Shown piece after piece: positions 24,773-32,378 of a stretch of 64,000 nucleotides of DNA. The DNA comes from JAJFJD01 sp965228425 (GTDB lineage: Bacteria; Pseudomonadota; Alphaproteobacteria; UBA8366). Location of the stretch: NCBI GenBank assembly GCA_965228425.1, contig OZ245815.1, positions 3,720,001-3,784,000 on the forward strand, given 5' to 3'. The notes below the pieces were generated by a model. The model searched no databases. It saw only the letters and a program-made list of their open reading frames with translations, and was not told the origin of the DNA. A program made the translations under genes and the position numbers. Each line of letters starts with the position of its first letter. The stretch's first letter is position 1.

Positions 24773-26569
24773 ATGGAAAACATCGCCCAAGAAAAAGCAC
24801 GCATCGAACGAAGCGGCCGCCTGCATTGGTATCATTGGGCGCTGGTTCTCGCATCCCTCGCCCTGACGCTTACCGCGTGGGCCATCACGAAACACCAAGT
24901 CGAGGAAAAAAACGAAACCCGCTTCAGCCGTGAGGCGGACGGGCTGCTCGAGTTGGTGCGTGAACGCATGGAGAAATACGAAAACAGCCTGTGGAGCGGC
25001 GTGTCCGCCATTCAAATGGCCGGCGGCAACGTATCGCTCGAACGCTGGCAACGGTTTGCGCACACGCTGAGCATCGATACCAAGTATCCGGGGATCAACG
25101 GGATCGGCGTGATCCACTATATCAAACCCGACAATCTTGCGAGCTACCTCGCCGAACAACGCCGAGACCGGCCGAACTTTCGCATTTTTCCCCCGCATGA
25201 GCATTCCGAGTTCTGGCCCATCACCTATGTCGAGCCGAGCGCCCCCAATCTAAAGGCGATCGGCCTGGACATGGCGCACGAGACCAATCGCTTCACCGCG
25301 GCCAAACGCGCGCGCGACAGCGGGACTTCCCAAATTACCGGTCCGATCGAGCTGGTGCAGGACCGGGAACGGACCCCGGGGTTCCTATTCTATGTACCCT
25401 TCTACAAGGCGGGCGACCATCGGTCGGCCGAAGGGCGCCGCGAGAACCTCATCGGCCTGGTCTATGCGCCCTTTGTGGTCAAGAAACTCATGGCGGGGAC
25501 GCTGCAGAAGGAAAACCGCCACGTCGGCATCTCAATTCGCGACCGGGACATATCGCTCTATAGCGAACATGTCGAGACGGAGCCGGACTACGATCCCGAA
25601 GCACTTTTCTCCAGGACGGTCGAGGTCGATGTCTACGGCCGCACCTGGACCTTCAACTTGCGCAGTACGCGGTCCTTTCGCGAGAACAGCTCGAGCGCCC
25701 AACCAACGATCATTCTAAGCAGCGGTCTGTTGATCGACGCGCTCCTCCTGGCGCTGTTTATCTTCCTGACCCGCGCCAACCGCAACGCAACGGCGTTCGC
25801 GCAACGAATGAGCCACAGCTATCAACTTAAATCCGAAGAATTGGCAAGGAACGTCGAGCAACTCAAGCAATCGAACCAGGATCTCGAGCAGTTCGCCTAT
25901 GCCGCATCGCACGATCTTAAATCGCCTTTGCGGGCGATCGACAATTTGGCCGAATGGATCGAGAGTGATTTGAACGAGGTGATGAGCGACGAAAACAAGG
26001 AACAAATGACCTTGTTGCGCAATCGCGTTCGCCGGCTAGAGGCCTTGCTGGAGGGCTTACTGCAATACGCCCGCGTGGGCAGACAGTCGGCGGAGATAGA
26101 ATTCGTTGATACGCAGTCCATCGTCGATGAGATCGTCGATCTGCTGGACCTTCCGGCCTCGTTCACGGTCGACGTCTTAACCGAACTTCCGCACATGTAC
26201 ACAGCGAAAGCGCCGCTAAATCAGGTTCTGACCAACCTTATCGGGAACGCCGTCAAACACCATGACCGCGACGAGGGCCGGGTCGAGATCGCAGCGAAGG
26301 ACATAGGTGATTTCGTCGAGATCGCGGTCACCGACGACGGCCCCGGTATCGAAGAGGAATATCACGATCGAATATTCCAGCTCTATCAGACATTGAAACC
26401 CCGCGACAAAGTGGAAGGTAGCGGGCTGGGGCTAACCATGGTCAGCAAACAGATCGAAGCCCATGGCGGCACGATCGCCGTGGAGAGCAGCAATGGACGG
26501 CGCGGCACGACCTTCCGGTTCACGTGGCCCAAGCAGGAATTACCGGCAAGCCAAGCCAATGCAGCCTAA
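24773..26569 (+). CDS. CHASE-domain sensor histidine kinase
   Basis: A 598-residue membrane sensor kinase. One membrane helix (about 20-38) is followed by a periplasmic CHASE domain (about 55-250, with the family string YPGINGIGVIHYI), a second helix (about 300-325), a short coiled coil, and a HisKA domain whose phosphoacceptor is His380 in YAASHDLKSPLRA. The HATPase_c domain has N box NLIGNAVKHH, G1 DDGPGIE and G2 GSGLGL. CHASE domains sense small extracellular molecules. The ATG at 24773 was preferred over a TTG 7 codons earlier. The last 11 bp overlap the response regulator, but that gene is interrupted (see next entry). Confidence 0.92.
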   Translation: MENIAQEKARIERSGRLHWYHWALVLASLALTLTAWAITKHQVEEKNETRFSREADGLLELVRERMEKYENSLWSGVSAIQMAGGNVSLERWQRFAHTLSIDTKYPGINGIGVIHYIKPDNLASYLAEQRRDRPNFRIFPPHEHSEFWPITYVEPSAPNLKAIGLDMAHETNRFTAAKRARDSGTSQITGPIELVQDRERTPGFLFYVPFYKAGDHRSAEGRRENLIGLVYAPFVVKKLMAGTLQKENRHVGISIRDRDISLYSEHVETEPDYDPEALFSRTVEVDVYGRTWTFNLRSTRSFRENSSSAQPTIILSSGLLIDALLLALFIFLTRANRNATAFAQRMSHSYQLKSEELARNVEQLKQSNQDLEQFAYAASHDLKSPLRAIDNLAEWIESDLNEVMSDENKEQMTLLRNRVRRLEALLEGLLQYARVGRQSAEIEFVDTQSIVDEIVDLLDLPASFTVDVLTELPHMYTAKAPLNQVLTNLIGNAVKHHDRDEGRVEIAAKDIGDFVEIAVTDDGPGIEEEYHDRIFQLYQTLKPRDKVEGSGLGLTMVSKQIEAHGGTIAVESSNGRRGTTFRFTWPKQELPASQANAA

Positions 26570-26984
26570 ATCGGTCAATATCCTCCTGGTCGACGACGAC
26601 GATGTCGACGTCATGCGTGTAAAGCGGAGCTTCAAAGAACTTAAGATTGCCAATCCGTTACACGTTCCAAACGACGGCGTCGAGGCGTTGGAGATGCTCC
26701 GCGGCGCAAACGGTCGCGCGGCAATTCCCGAACCGCATCTCGTATTGCTCGATCTCAATATGCCGCGAATGAATGGGGCAGAATTCCTCAACTAAATTCG
26801 CAAAGATCCCGAACGCGACAAGACGATCATCTTCGTACTGACGACGTCGAACGCGGACGAGGACCGAACCGAGGCCTACAAGAAACATGTCGTCGGCTAT
26901 ATCGTAAAAGCCGAAACAGGCGAGATGCTGATGACGGCAATGGGCATGCTCAAAAGCCATTGGCGCGTTATCGAGTTTCCCTAG
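26559..26984 (+). pseudogene. Rcp1-like response regulator interrupted by an in-frame stop
   Basis: The 142-codon frame encodes a single receiver domain. The N-terminal half has SVNILLVDDDDVDVMRVKRSF with the acidic pocket and VLLDLNMPRMNG with the phosphoacceptor Asp. Codon 79 (26793-26795) is TAA where the family usually has Glu (EFLNEIRKDPE becomes EFLN-stop-IRKDPE), a one-base change. The frame then continues cleanly through VLTTSN (conserved Thr) and YIVKAE (conserved Lys) to a TAG at 26982. The intact 3' half shows the mutation is recent or a sequencing error. A 78-residue product would lack two conserved residues and beta strands 4-5. It overlaps the CHASE kinase, its obvious partner. 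Confidence 0.85.
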
Positions 26985-27224
26985 ACCGGCGCAGACCTGA
27001 CATCACGATTATCGGCCGTGCACCCATGGCCAGCCCGATAAGTTCGGACTGCATGTATTAGTGCAACCTCGCACTGTATCTCCGGCACCAAACCGTTAAA
27101 ATCATTCTTCGCTGGGGATACGCCAATCGCTTTGAAGCAAGAATGAAACGATGATCGTGCATCGAAATGAGCTACCGACCGACAGAACCGTTCGGTCTGG
27201 AAACGCAAGGGCGGCGGGGCCGAC

Positions 27225-27698
27225 ATGTTGTTTCTGAAGACCTTCCGCCTTGACAATTCCGACCAGAGTATTTTCCGCAATGCGGCGGAACCGGGCGAAT
27301 GGGCCGTGTCCGGTGTATTCGCTTTCGCCGACCTGCCGGAGTTGATGGTCACAGGAAAAATCAAGCAGGCCTTTACCAGAGGCATCCTCGGCACCGAGAG
27401 CTTCGGGTGGTCGACGCTTGCCCGCGTTTCGGAAATCGACTCGGCAGCCTACGAAATGGTGATCGATCGGATTGCCGACCATTTCGTCGCGGCATACGGG
27501 GCGACCGACCGCAAGTCCGCGTTACCGCTGGCCCGTCAAGAAGCGGAGTTCATCGCCCGCCTCTGCGAGCATCCAATCGACACCGTGCTCGCCGTCCGAC
27601 GGTCGTTCAAGGGCGGCAGCATCGTCCAGCGTTTCCGCATCATCTCCCCACCGGTCGGGAAAAGGCGTGGCCGAATCCCGGAAAACGCGGAAAACTGA
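27225..27698 (+). CDS. DUF6505-like protein
   Basis: A 157-residue protein of unknown function. It begins LLFLKTFRLDNSDQSIF-like and contains AAEPGEWAVSGVFAF, which I recognise as the N-terminal pattern of DUF6505; I recall this family occurring near molybdenum cofactor genes. The convergent neighbour moaA supports a molybdenum-related role, but this is an inference from context. No catalytic motif can be read. The ATG at 27225 is 240 bp after the response-regulator remnant. Confidence 0.7.
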   Translation: MLFLKTFRLDNSDQSIFRNAAEPGEWAVSGVFAFADLPELMVTGKIKQAFTRGILGTESFGWSTLARVSEIDSAAYEMVIDRIADHFVAAYGATDRKSALPLARQEAEFIARLCEHPIDTVLAVRRSFKGGSIVQRFRIISPPVGKRRGRIPENAEN

Positions 27699-27781
27699 CA
27701 CGCGCACGCGGCAATCGGGGCCGGCAAATAGTCCGGTGAAGTCCAGTTGGAAAAAGCCGCCGTTTCCGCGGGGCCCCGGCG

Positions 27782-28789
27782 CTATCCGCCGGTCACGCTC
27801 ATGTGGCGGCTGACCGACGGGCGTTGGCGCCGGCGGTCGATGATAAAATCATGGCCCTTCGGCTTGCGGCCGATCGCCTCGTCGATGGCATCGAGCAGCA
27901 GATCGTCCTGGTCGCTCAAGCGAAGCGGCGTCCGCAGATCGGCGGCGTCTTCCTGACCCAGGCACATGTACAGCGTCCCGGTGCAGGTCAGCCGCACCCG
28001 GTTGCAGGATTCGCAGAAATTATGCGTCATTGGCGTGATGAATCCGACCTTCTGCCCGGTTTCGCGACAGACGGAATAACGCGCCGGCCCGCCGCTGGAA
28101 TAGTCGATGTCGTCGAGCGTCCAGTGCTCGTTCAGCTTCGCCCGGACCATCGACAACGGCAGATATTGATCGACCCGGGTTTCCCCGCCGATGTCGCCCA
28201 TCGGCATGACCTCGATAAAGGTCAGATCGAAACCGTGCTTGCCGCACCAACCGACGAAATCGCTGAGTTCGTCGTCATTCACACCCTTAAGGGCGACACA
28301 GTTGATCTTGACCTTGATCCCGGCGTCTTTCGCCGCCTCGAGACCCGCCATCACCTTGTCGAACTTGCCCCAACGCGTGATCGAGGCGAATTTTTCCGGC
28401 AGCAGGGAATCCAGCGATACGTTGATGCGCCGCACACCGTAGGAGGCCAATTCAGCGGCGTATTTGGAGAGCTGGCTCGCGTTCGTCGTAACCGTCAGCT
28501 CATCCAAGGCACCGCTGTCGAGATGCCGGGAAAGATTGCGAAACAACGACATGATATTCCGCCGAACCAACGGCTCGCCGCCGGTCAGGCGCAGTTTCCG
28601 CACGCCCCGGCTGACAAAGGCGCTACAGACCCGGTCGAGCTCCTCAAGCGACAAGATCTCTGCTTTCGGCAGGAAGGTCATCTCTTCCGCCATGCAATAC
28701 ACGCAACGGAAGTCGCACCGGTCCGTTACCGAAACCCGGAGATAGTTGACCTCTCGTCCAAACGGATCGATCAGCGGTTCACCCGTCAT
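27782..28789 (-). CDS. moaA: GTP 3',8-cyclase MoaA (molybdenum cofactor synthesis)
   Basis: A 335-residue radical SAM enzyme. CDFRCVYC gives the N-terminal 4Fe-4S cysteines (25, 29, 32), and CESCNRVRLTCTGTLYMC near the C-terminus ligates the second cluster that binds GTP. The protein ends in the conserved Gly-Gly tail (SVTGG), needed for activity in the family. MoaA turns GTP into 3',8-cyclo-7,8-dihydro-GTP, the first step to cyclic pyranopterin and then molybdopterin. It would supply cofactor for the molybdenum hydroxylase encoded 8-12 kb away. moaC is not next to it. Confidence 0.96.
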   Translation of the reverse strand: MTGEPLIDPFGREVNYLRVSVTDRCDFRCVYCMAEEMTFLPKAEILSLEELDRVCSAFVSRGVRKLRLTGGEPLVRRNIMSLFRNLSRHLDSGALDELTVTTNASQLSKYAAELASYGVRRINVSLDSLLPEKFASITRWGKFDKVMAGLEAAKDAGIKVKINCVALKGVNDDELSDFVGWCGKHGFDLTFIEVMPMGDIGGETRVDQYLPLSMVRAKLNEHWTLDDIDYSSGGPARYSVCRETGQKVGFITPMTHNFCESCNRVRLTCTGTLYMCLGQEDAADLRTPLRLSDQDDLLLDAIDEAIGRKPKGHDFIIDRRRQRPSVSRHMSVTGG

Positions 28790-29094
28790 GCTCGTGCCAC
28801 CCTGGCCTTGCCTTCTGCTTCGAACACCCAGTTATCTATGTGACAAACCAAGCATTTCCAGTCCAGGCGGTCAATGGCCCGGGAGCCGGAATTGTCGAAG
28901 TAATCCGACCGGTTATGGGCCCACCGCCTCAATCCAATTATCATTCGGACAATCAAACCTTCCTGGATCGGCGCAACACAAGGTTTCCACGGTTTTAGGA
29001 TAGGTGCACAGTCCGCACCCGCATTGATCTATGTCCAATAAGACCGTCAATTCCGTCGAATTTCTACGCCGTCATCTTTCAGCCCACGGAACGG
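28790..29094. other. Intergenic region of 305 bp upstream of moaA
   Basis: No gene was found. Since moaA is on the minus strand and starts at 28789, this contains its promoter. I looked for the Moco RNA motif by eye and could not support it. Confidence 0.4.
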
Positions 29095-29679
29095 TCAATC
29101 GGACTCCATGGCCAGATCGAGCATGGCATGGCACAGGGTCAAATGTCCGATCTCGACAAACCCGTAGGACGGCGAATTGATGTAGAGATTGACGTCGCCC
29201 AGGCCCCGAAGCGGATTATCCGGCGCGAAGCCGGAGAGCGTCACCACATACATCCGGTGCCGCCGCGCCGCATGCACCGCATTCAGGATATTTTCGGAGC
29301 GGCCGGAGCTACTGATCGCAACCAACACGTCCCCGGCCACCCCGTGCATTTCGATTTGCTTCGCGAAAACCTGGTCATATCCGAAATCATTCCCGAGGCA
29401 GGTCAACGCGGCCCCGTCGTTCAGCGCGATGGACCGGATGTTGCCGTTCTTGGTGTAGTCGATCGCCAGATGGCTCGCGATGGCGGCACTGCCCCCGTTG
29501 CCGACGAAGATGACCTTTTGACCCATCGCCTGCGCTGTCTGCGCCTTGTCCACGATCCGCGAAAAAGCGGTTTCCAGCGGCACGGAAACGTTACGCGCCT
29601 GCGTCGCCTCCACGTCGTGCAACAGTTTGGCGAGCGTATCGAAATATCCCGCGATGGATGACGCCGAGATGACAGCCAT
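29095..29679 (-). CDS. SIS-domain phosphoheptose isomerase-like protein (GmhA-like)
   Basis: A 194-residue SIS-domain protein. VGNGGSAAIASHLAIDYTKNG (about 61-81) matches the sugar-phosphate site of GmhA, and ISSSGRSENILNAVHAAR (about 122-140) is the second half of the SIS site. GmhA converts sedoheptulose 7-phosphate to D-glycero-D-manno-heptose 7-phosphate for LPS core. Without the partner HldE/GmhB genes the exact substrate remains open; it may be another sugar-phosphate isomerase. The polysaccharide deacetylase gene lies upstream in the same direction, 86 bp apart, which favours a role in surface glycans. Confidence 0.88.
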   Translation of the reverse strand: MAVISASSIAGYFDTLAKLLHDVEATQARNVSVPLETAFSRIVDKAQTAQAMGQKVIFVGNGGSAAIASHLAIDYTKNGNIRSIALNDGAALTCLGNDFGYDQVFAKQIEMHGVAGDVLVAISSSGRSENILNAVHAARRHRMYVVTLSGFAPDNPLRGLGDVNLYINSPSYGFVEIGHLTLCHAMLDLAMESD

Positions 29680-29765
29680 TCAATCCCCCCTTTACGTTCC
29701 GATTATGCCTTAGATTCGCGGCGCTCGCGACCGTGTTATACGGCATATCGGCGGAATCTCGCGAT

Positions 29766-30821
29766 TTAGGACGCGCGACGCAACGCGCCGTGATGCACGG
29801 CCGAATGTAGAAAGGAGCGCGCCAGAACTTCTCCAATATCGAGCGCCGTGGCCGAACCCGCCGGCTGGTCGAAACAGACGCGATTGACCATGACCCGATC
29901 GTTCGGCGTGTAGTTCGCGGTGGAGAAGAAGATCGAGAGCCGCGGATCGTCCTCCAATTGCTCGGTCATCCATTGCCGTGTCACGCCCTTATGCGAATGG
30001 GGAAACGCGAAGGCGATGTCGTCGAGACGGAACGTTTCCGCCATGAAGTCGAGGCTGCGCCGCAGATCGCATCGTCTGGCCGTATCATCGAGGTGGGCGA
30101 ATTTCGTGTGGTCGGTGCCGTGCGCTCCCAGCGAAAATCCGTCGTTGTGCAGCGCCCTCGCCTGCTGCGCGGTCAGGAACGGTCGCTCCACATTCAAGAC
30201 ATCCTGCCAATTCACTTCCATCTCGGCGGCGCATTCATCCAAGCGGACGCAATCGTCGGGCATATGGACCGAGAGACGGCGCAACGCCTGACATATCGTT
30301 TCATCCGACGGCTCCGGCCCGGACAGGCCGAGCAAGCCTCCGATGGGTCCGCGGCTGGCGGGCGAAATCCCGGCCGTTTGAACCGATGCCAGCAGGTAGG
30401 AGCGCCGGTGGCCATAGAACAGATATTGATTGTTCAACGCCCGCGACGTGAGAAAGAAGGTCGCGGGGATGCCGCGCGCTTTCAGGATCGGCGCGATCAC
30501 GTCCGCGGTTTCCCGGAGCCCGTCGTCGAAACTCAGGAAAACCGGATAGTCGGGCAACGGTGTTTCGTCGCGAAAATGCGCCACGACCTCGGGCAACGAA
30601 ACGAACTCGAAGTTTTCCTGTAGAAAATCAAGCGATTGCTGGAACTCGGTAACCGTCGCGGCGCGATAGATTTCGGCCGTGAAACGGTTCGGTGTGTCGG
30701 TGACGATATGCCCGAATACCGAGGTCAATCGACGTCGCAGGAGCGGTCGAATCCGGTTGAATCGCGCGAAAGGCGACAACGTGGTCTCAAGCCTTTTCCT
30801 CACCGCTCGGAAGTCCCCCAT
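29766..30821 (-). CDS. Polysaccharide deacetylase family protein
   Basis: A carbohydrate esterase 4-type protein. PVFLSFDDGLRETADV carries the metal-binding Asp pair (NodB motif 1), and GAHGTDHTKFAH gives the motif 2 histidines; AFAFPHSHKGV is the later motif. Such enzymes remove N-acetyl groups from chitin-like or peptidoglycan sugars. No signal peptide is visible with the start at 30821, so the site of action is unclear; in-frame ATGs at 30899 and 30923 are possible and would add an N-terminal stretch. It is divergent from the radical SAM gene, with 117 bp between starts, and is followed by the GmhA-like gene. Confidence 0.85.
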   Translation of the reverse strand: MGDFRAVRKRLETTLSPFARFNRIRPLLRRRLTSVFGHIVTDTPNRFTAEIYRAATVTEFQQSLDFLQENFEFVSLPEVVAHFRDETPLPDYPVFLSFDDGLRETADVIAPILKARGIPATFFLTSRALNNQYLFYGHRRSYLLASVQTAGISPASRGPIGGLLGLSGPEPSDETICQALRRLSVHMPDDCVRLDECAAEMEVNWQDVLNVERPFLTAQQARALHNDGFSLGAHGTDHTKFAHLDDTARRCDLRRSLDFMAETFRLDDIAFAFPHSHKGVTRQWMTEQLEDDPRLSIFFSTANYTPNDRVMVNRVCFDQPAGSATALDIGEVLARSFLHSAVHHGALRRAS

Positions 30822-30938
30822 TCGGCGGCCAACATTATATCTGCATATTTCCTGAGCATTCAGTTCCGTAACATTCCGCGTTCGTACTAAACTGGTGAAC
30901 ATAATACCGCAGACATAAACCATCCCGGATTTTCATTA

Positions 30939-32378
30939 ATGGCGTCCCAACCCGCAGCTTTGGCATATCCCCTCCACGTCCCCGTACCCAGCGCCGAAAC
31001 ATTCATCATTCCCGTTTCCGACAATCGGTTCATCGTCTACGCGCCGTTGCGCCGCGCCGCCTTCGTTGCCAATGCCCGGACGGTCAATTTCATCGCCGAC
31101 TTGCAGCGCGGCGTCTACGATCCCAGTGCCGATCCGGACGGCGCGCTCGCCGGTTTCCTGCGGCGGTTGGAAATCGTGGATGCCGGCCCCGAGGAAAAGC
31201 CAATCACCACCTTCGCCGGCACACCCAAACCGACCGCCGTCACGCTCTTCCTGACGACGGCCTGCAATCTTCGATGCTCTTATTGCTACGCCAGCGCCGG
31301 TGATACGCCGGTACAGACCATGCCGCTCGACGTTGCGAAACGCGGCATCGACTTCGTCATCGCCAACGCGGTGGAGCAGCGGCAACCGCATATCGAGATC
31401 GCATATCATGGCGGTGGCGAACCGACCGTCAATTGGCTGACCTTGAGCGAATCATTTGCCTACGCCCGGGAACAAACGAAGCGGCACGGCTTGGGTCTGA
31501 GCGCCGCCGCCGCCACGAACGGCGTCCTAAGTCCGGCCAAAATCGATTGGATCATCGAGAATTTGGACAATGTCAGCCTATCCTTCGACGGGTTGCCGGC
31601 ACTGCAGGACAAACACCGGCCCACCGCGGGGGGCCAAGGTTCGAGCGATCACGTCCTGCGAACCCTCCGCCAATTCGACGACGCCAGGTTCGACTACGGT
31701 CTGCGCCTGACGGTGACGGCGGATCAAATCCCGCATCTGCCCGACGCCGCCGCTTACATATTTTCGCGATTCAACCCGCTGCGGGTGCAGGTCGAGCCGG
31801 CCTATCAGCTCGGCCGCTGGACCGAGGCGGCTTCCGCCGAGACGGAAGCCTTTATCGAGTCCTACCGGGCAGCGCAGCGCATCGCCAAGGCACATGATGC
31901 CGAGATCAGCTATTCCGGGGCACGGCTCGGCGCACTGACAAACCACTTCTGCGGCGTGACGCAAGACAGCTTCTGCCTCTCGCCGGACGGCAACGTGTCC
32001 GGCTGTTACGAAGTTTTCAGCGAGGACGCGGCGCTCGCCGATACATTCTTCTACGGCAAACCGACGGGCGACGGGGGATACGCTTTCGATCTCGACATTC
32101 TCAACAATCTCCGAAACCAGGCGGTCGAGCATCGGGATTATTGCAACGGCTGTTTCGCGAAATGGAACTGCGCCGGCGACTGTTACCACAAGGCCATCGC
32201 GCAAACGGGCTCGACCGAGTTCGAAGGATCGGACCGTTGCCACATCACCCGGGAGTTGACCAAGGACCAGATACTCACCGCAATCCTCGACGCCGGCGGC
32301 CTCTTCTGGCACGGCGCGCCCGAGGAGCCGTTACCCGGCATGATTGAAGAGGCCCTGACGGAGGCGGGAAATGACTGA
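30939..32378 (+). CDS. Radical SAM/SPASM peptide- or protein-maturase-like enzyme
   Basis: A 479-residue radical SAM enzyme. Residues 1-95 form a beta-rich domain before the catalytic barrel. The 4Fe-4S motif is CNLRCSYC (Cys109, 113, 116). HGGGEPT (about 154-160) is the GGE SAM-binding loop. The SPASM region has Cys338, 346, 356, then C402, C405, C411, C415 and C434, enough for two auxiliary clusters. Members with this layout include anSMEs and RiPP maturases that form thioether or C-C crosslinks. The stop overlaps the start of the WD40 gene by 8 bp, so the cysteine-rich WD40 protein is the probable substrate (inference). Confidence 0.9.
   Translation: MASQPAALAYPLHVPVPSAETFIIPVSDNRFIVYAPLRRAAFVANARTVNFIADLQRGVYDPSADPDGALAGFLRRLEIVDAGPEEKPITTFAGTPKPTAVTLFLTTACNLRCSYCYASAGDTPVQTMPLDVAKRGIDFVIANAVEQRQPHIEIAYHGGGEPTVNWLTLSESFAYAREQTKRHGLGLSAAAATNGVLSPAKIDWIIENLDNVSLSFDGLPALQDKHRPTAGGQGSSDHVLRTLRQFDDARFDYGLRLTVTADQIPHLPDAAAYIFSRFNPLRVQVEPAYQLGRWTEAASAETEAFIESYRAAQRIAKAHDAEISYSGARLGALTNHFCGVTQDSFCLSPDGNVSGCYEVFSEDAALADTFFYGKPTGDGGYAFDLDILNNLRNQAVEHRDYCNGCFAKWNCAGDCYHKAIAQTGSTEFEGSDRCHITRELTKDQILTAILDAGGLFWHGAPEEPLPGMIEEALTEAGND

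Noticed and set aside
26985..27224. A possible gene or RNA between the response-regulator remnant and the DUF6505-like gene
   Set aside because: No open frame with a ribosome binding site and no stable stem was seen in these 240 bp.
28790..29094. A possible Moco riboswitch upstream of moaA
   Set aside because: I found no arrangement of stems matching the known motif by eye.
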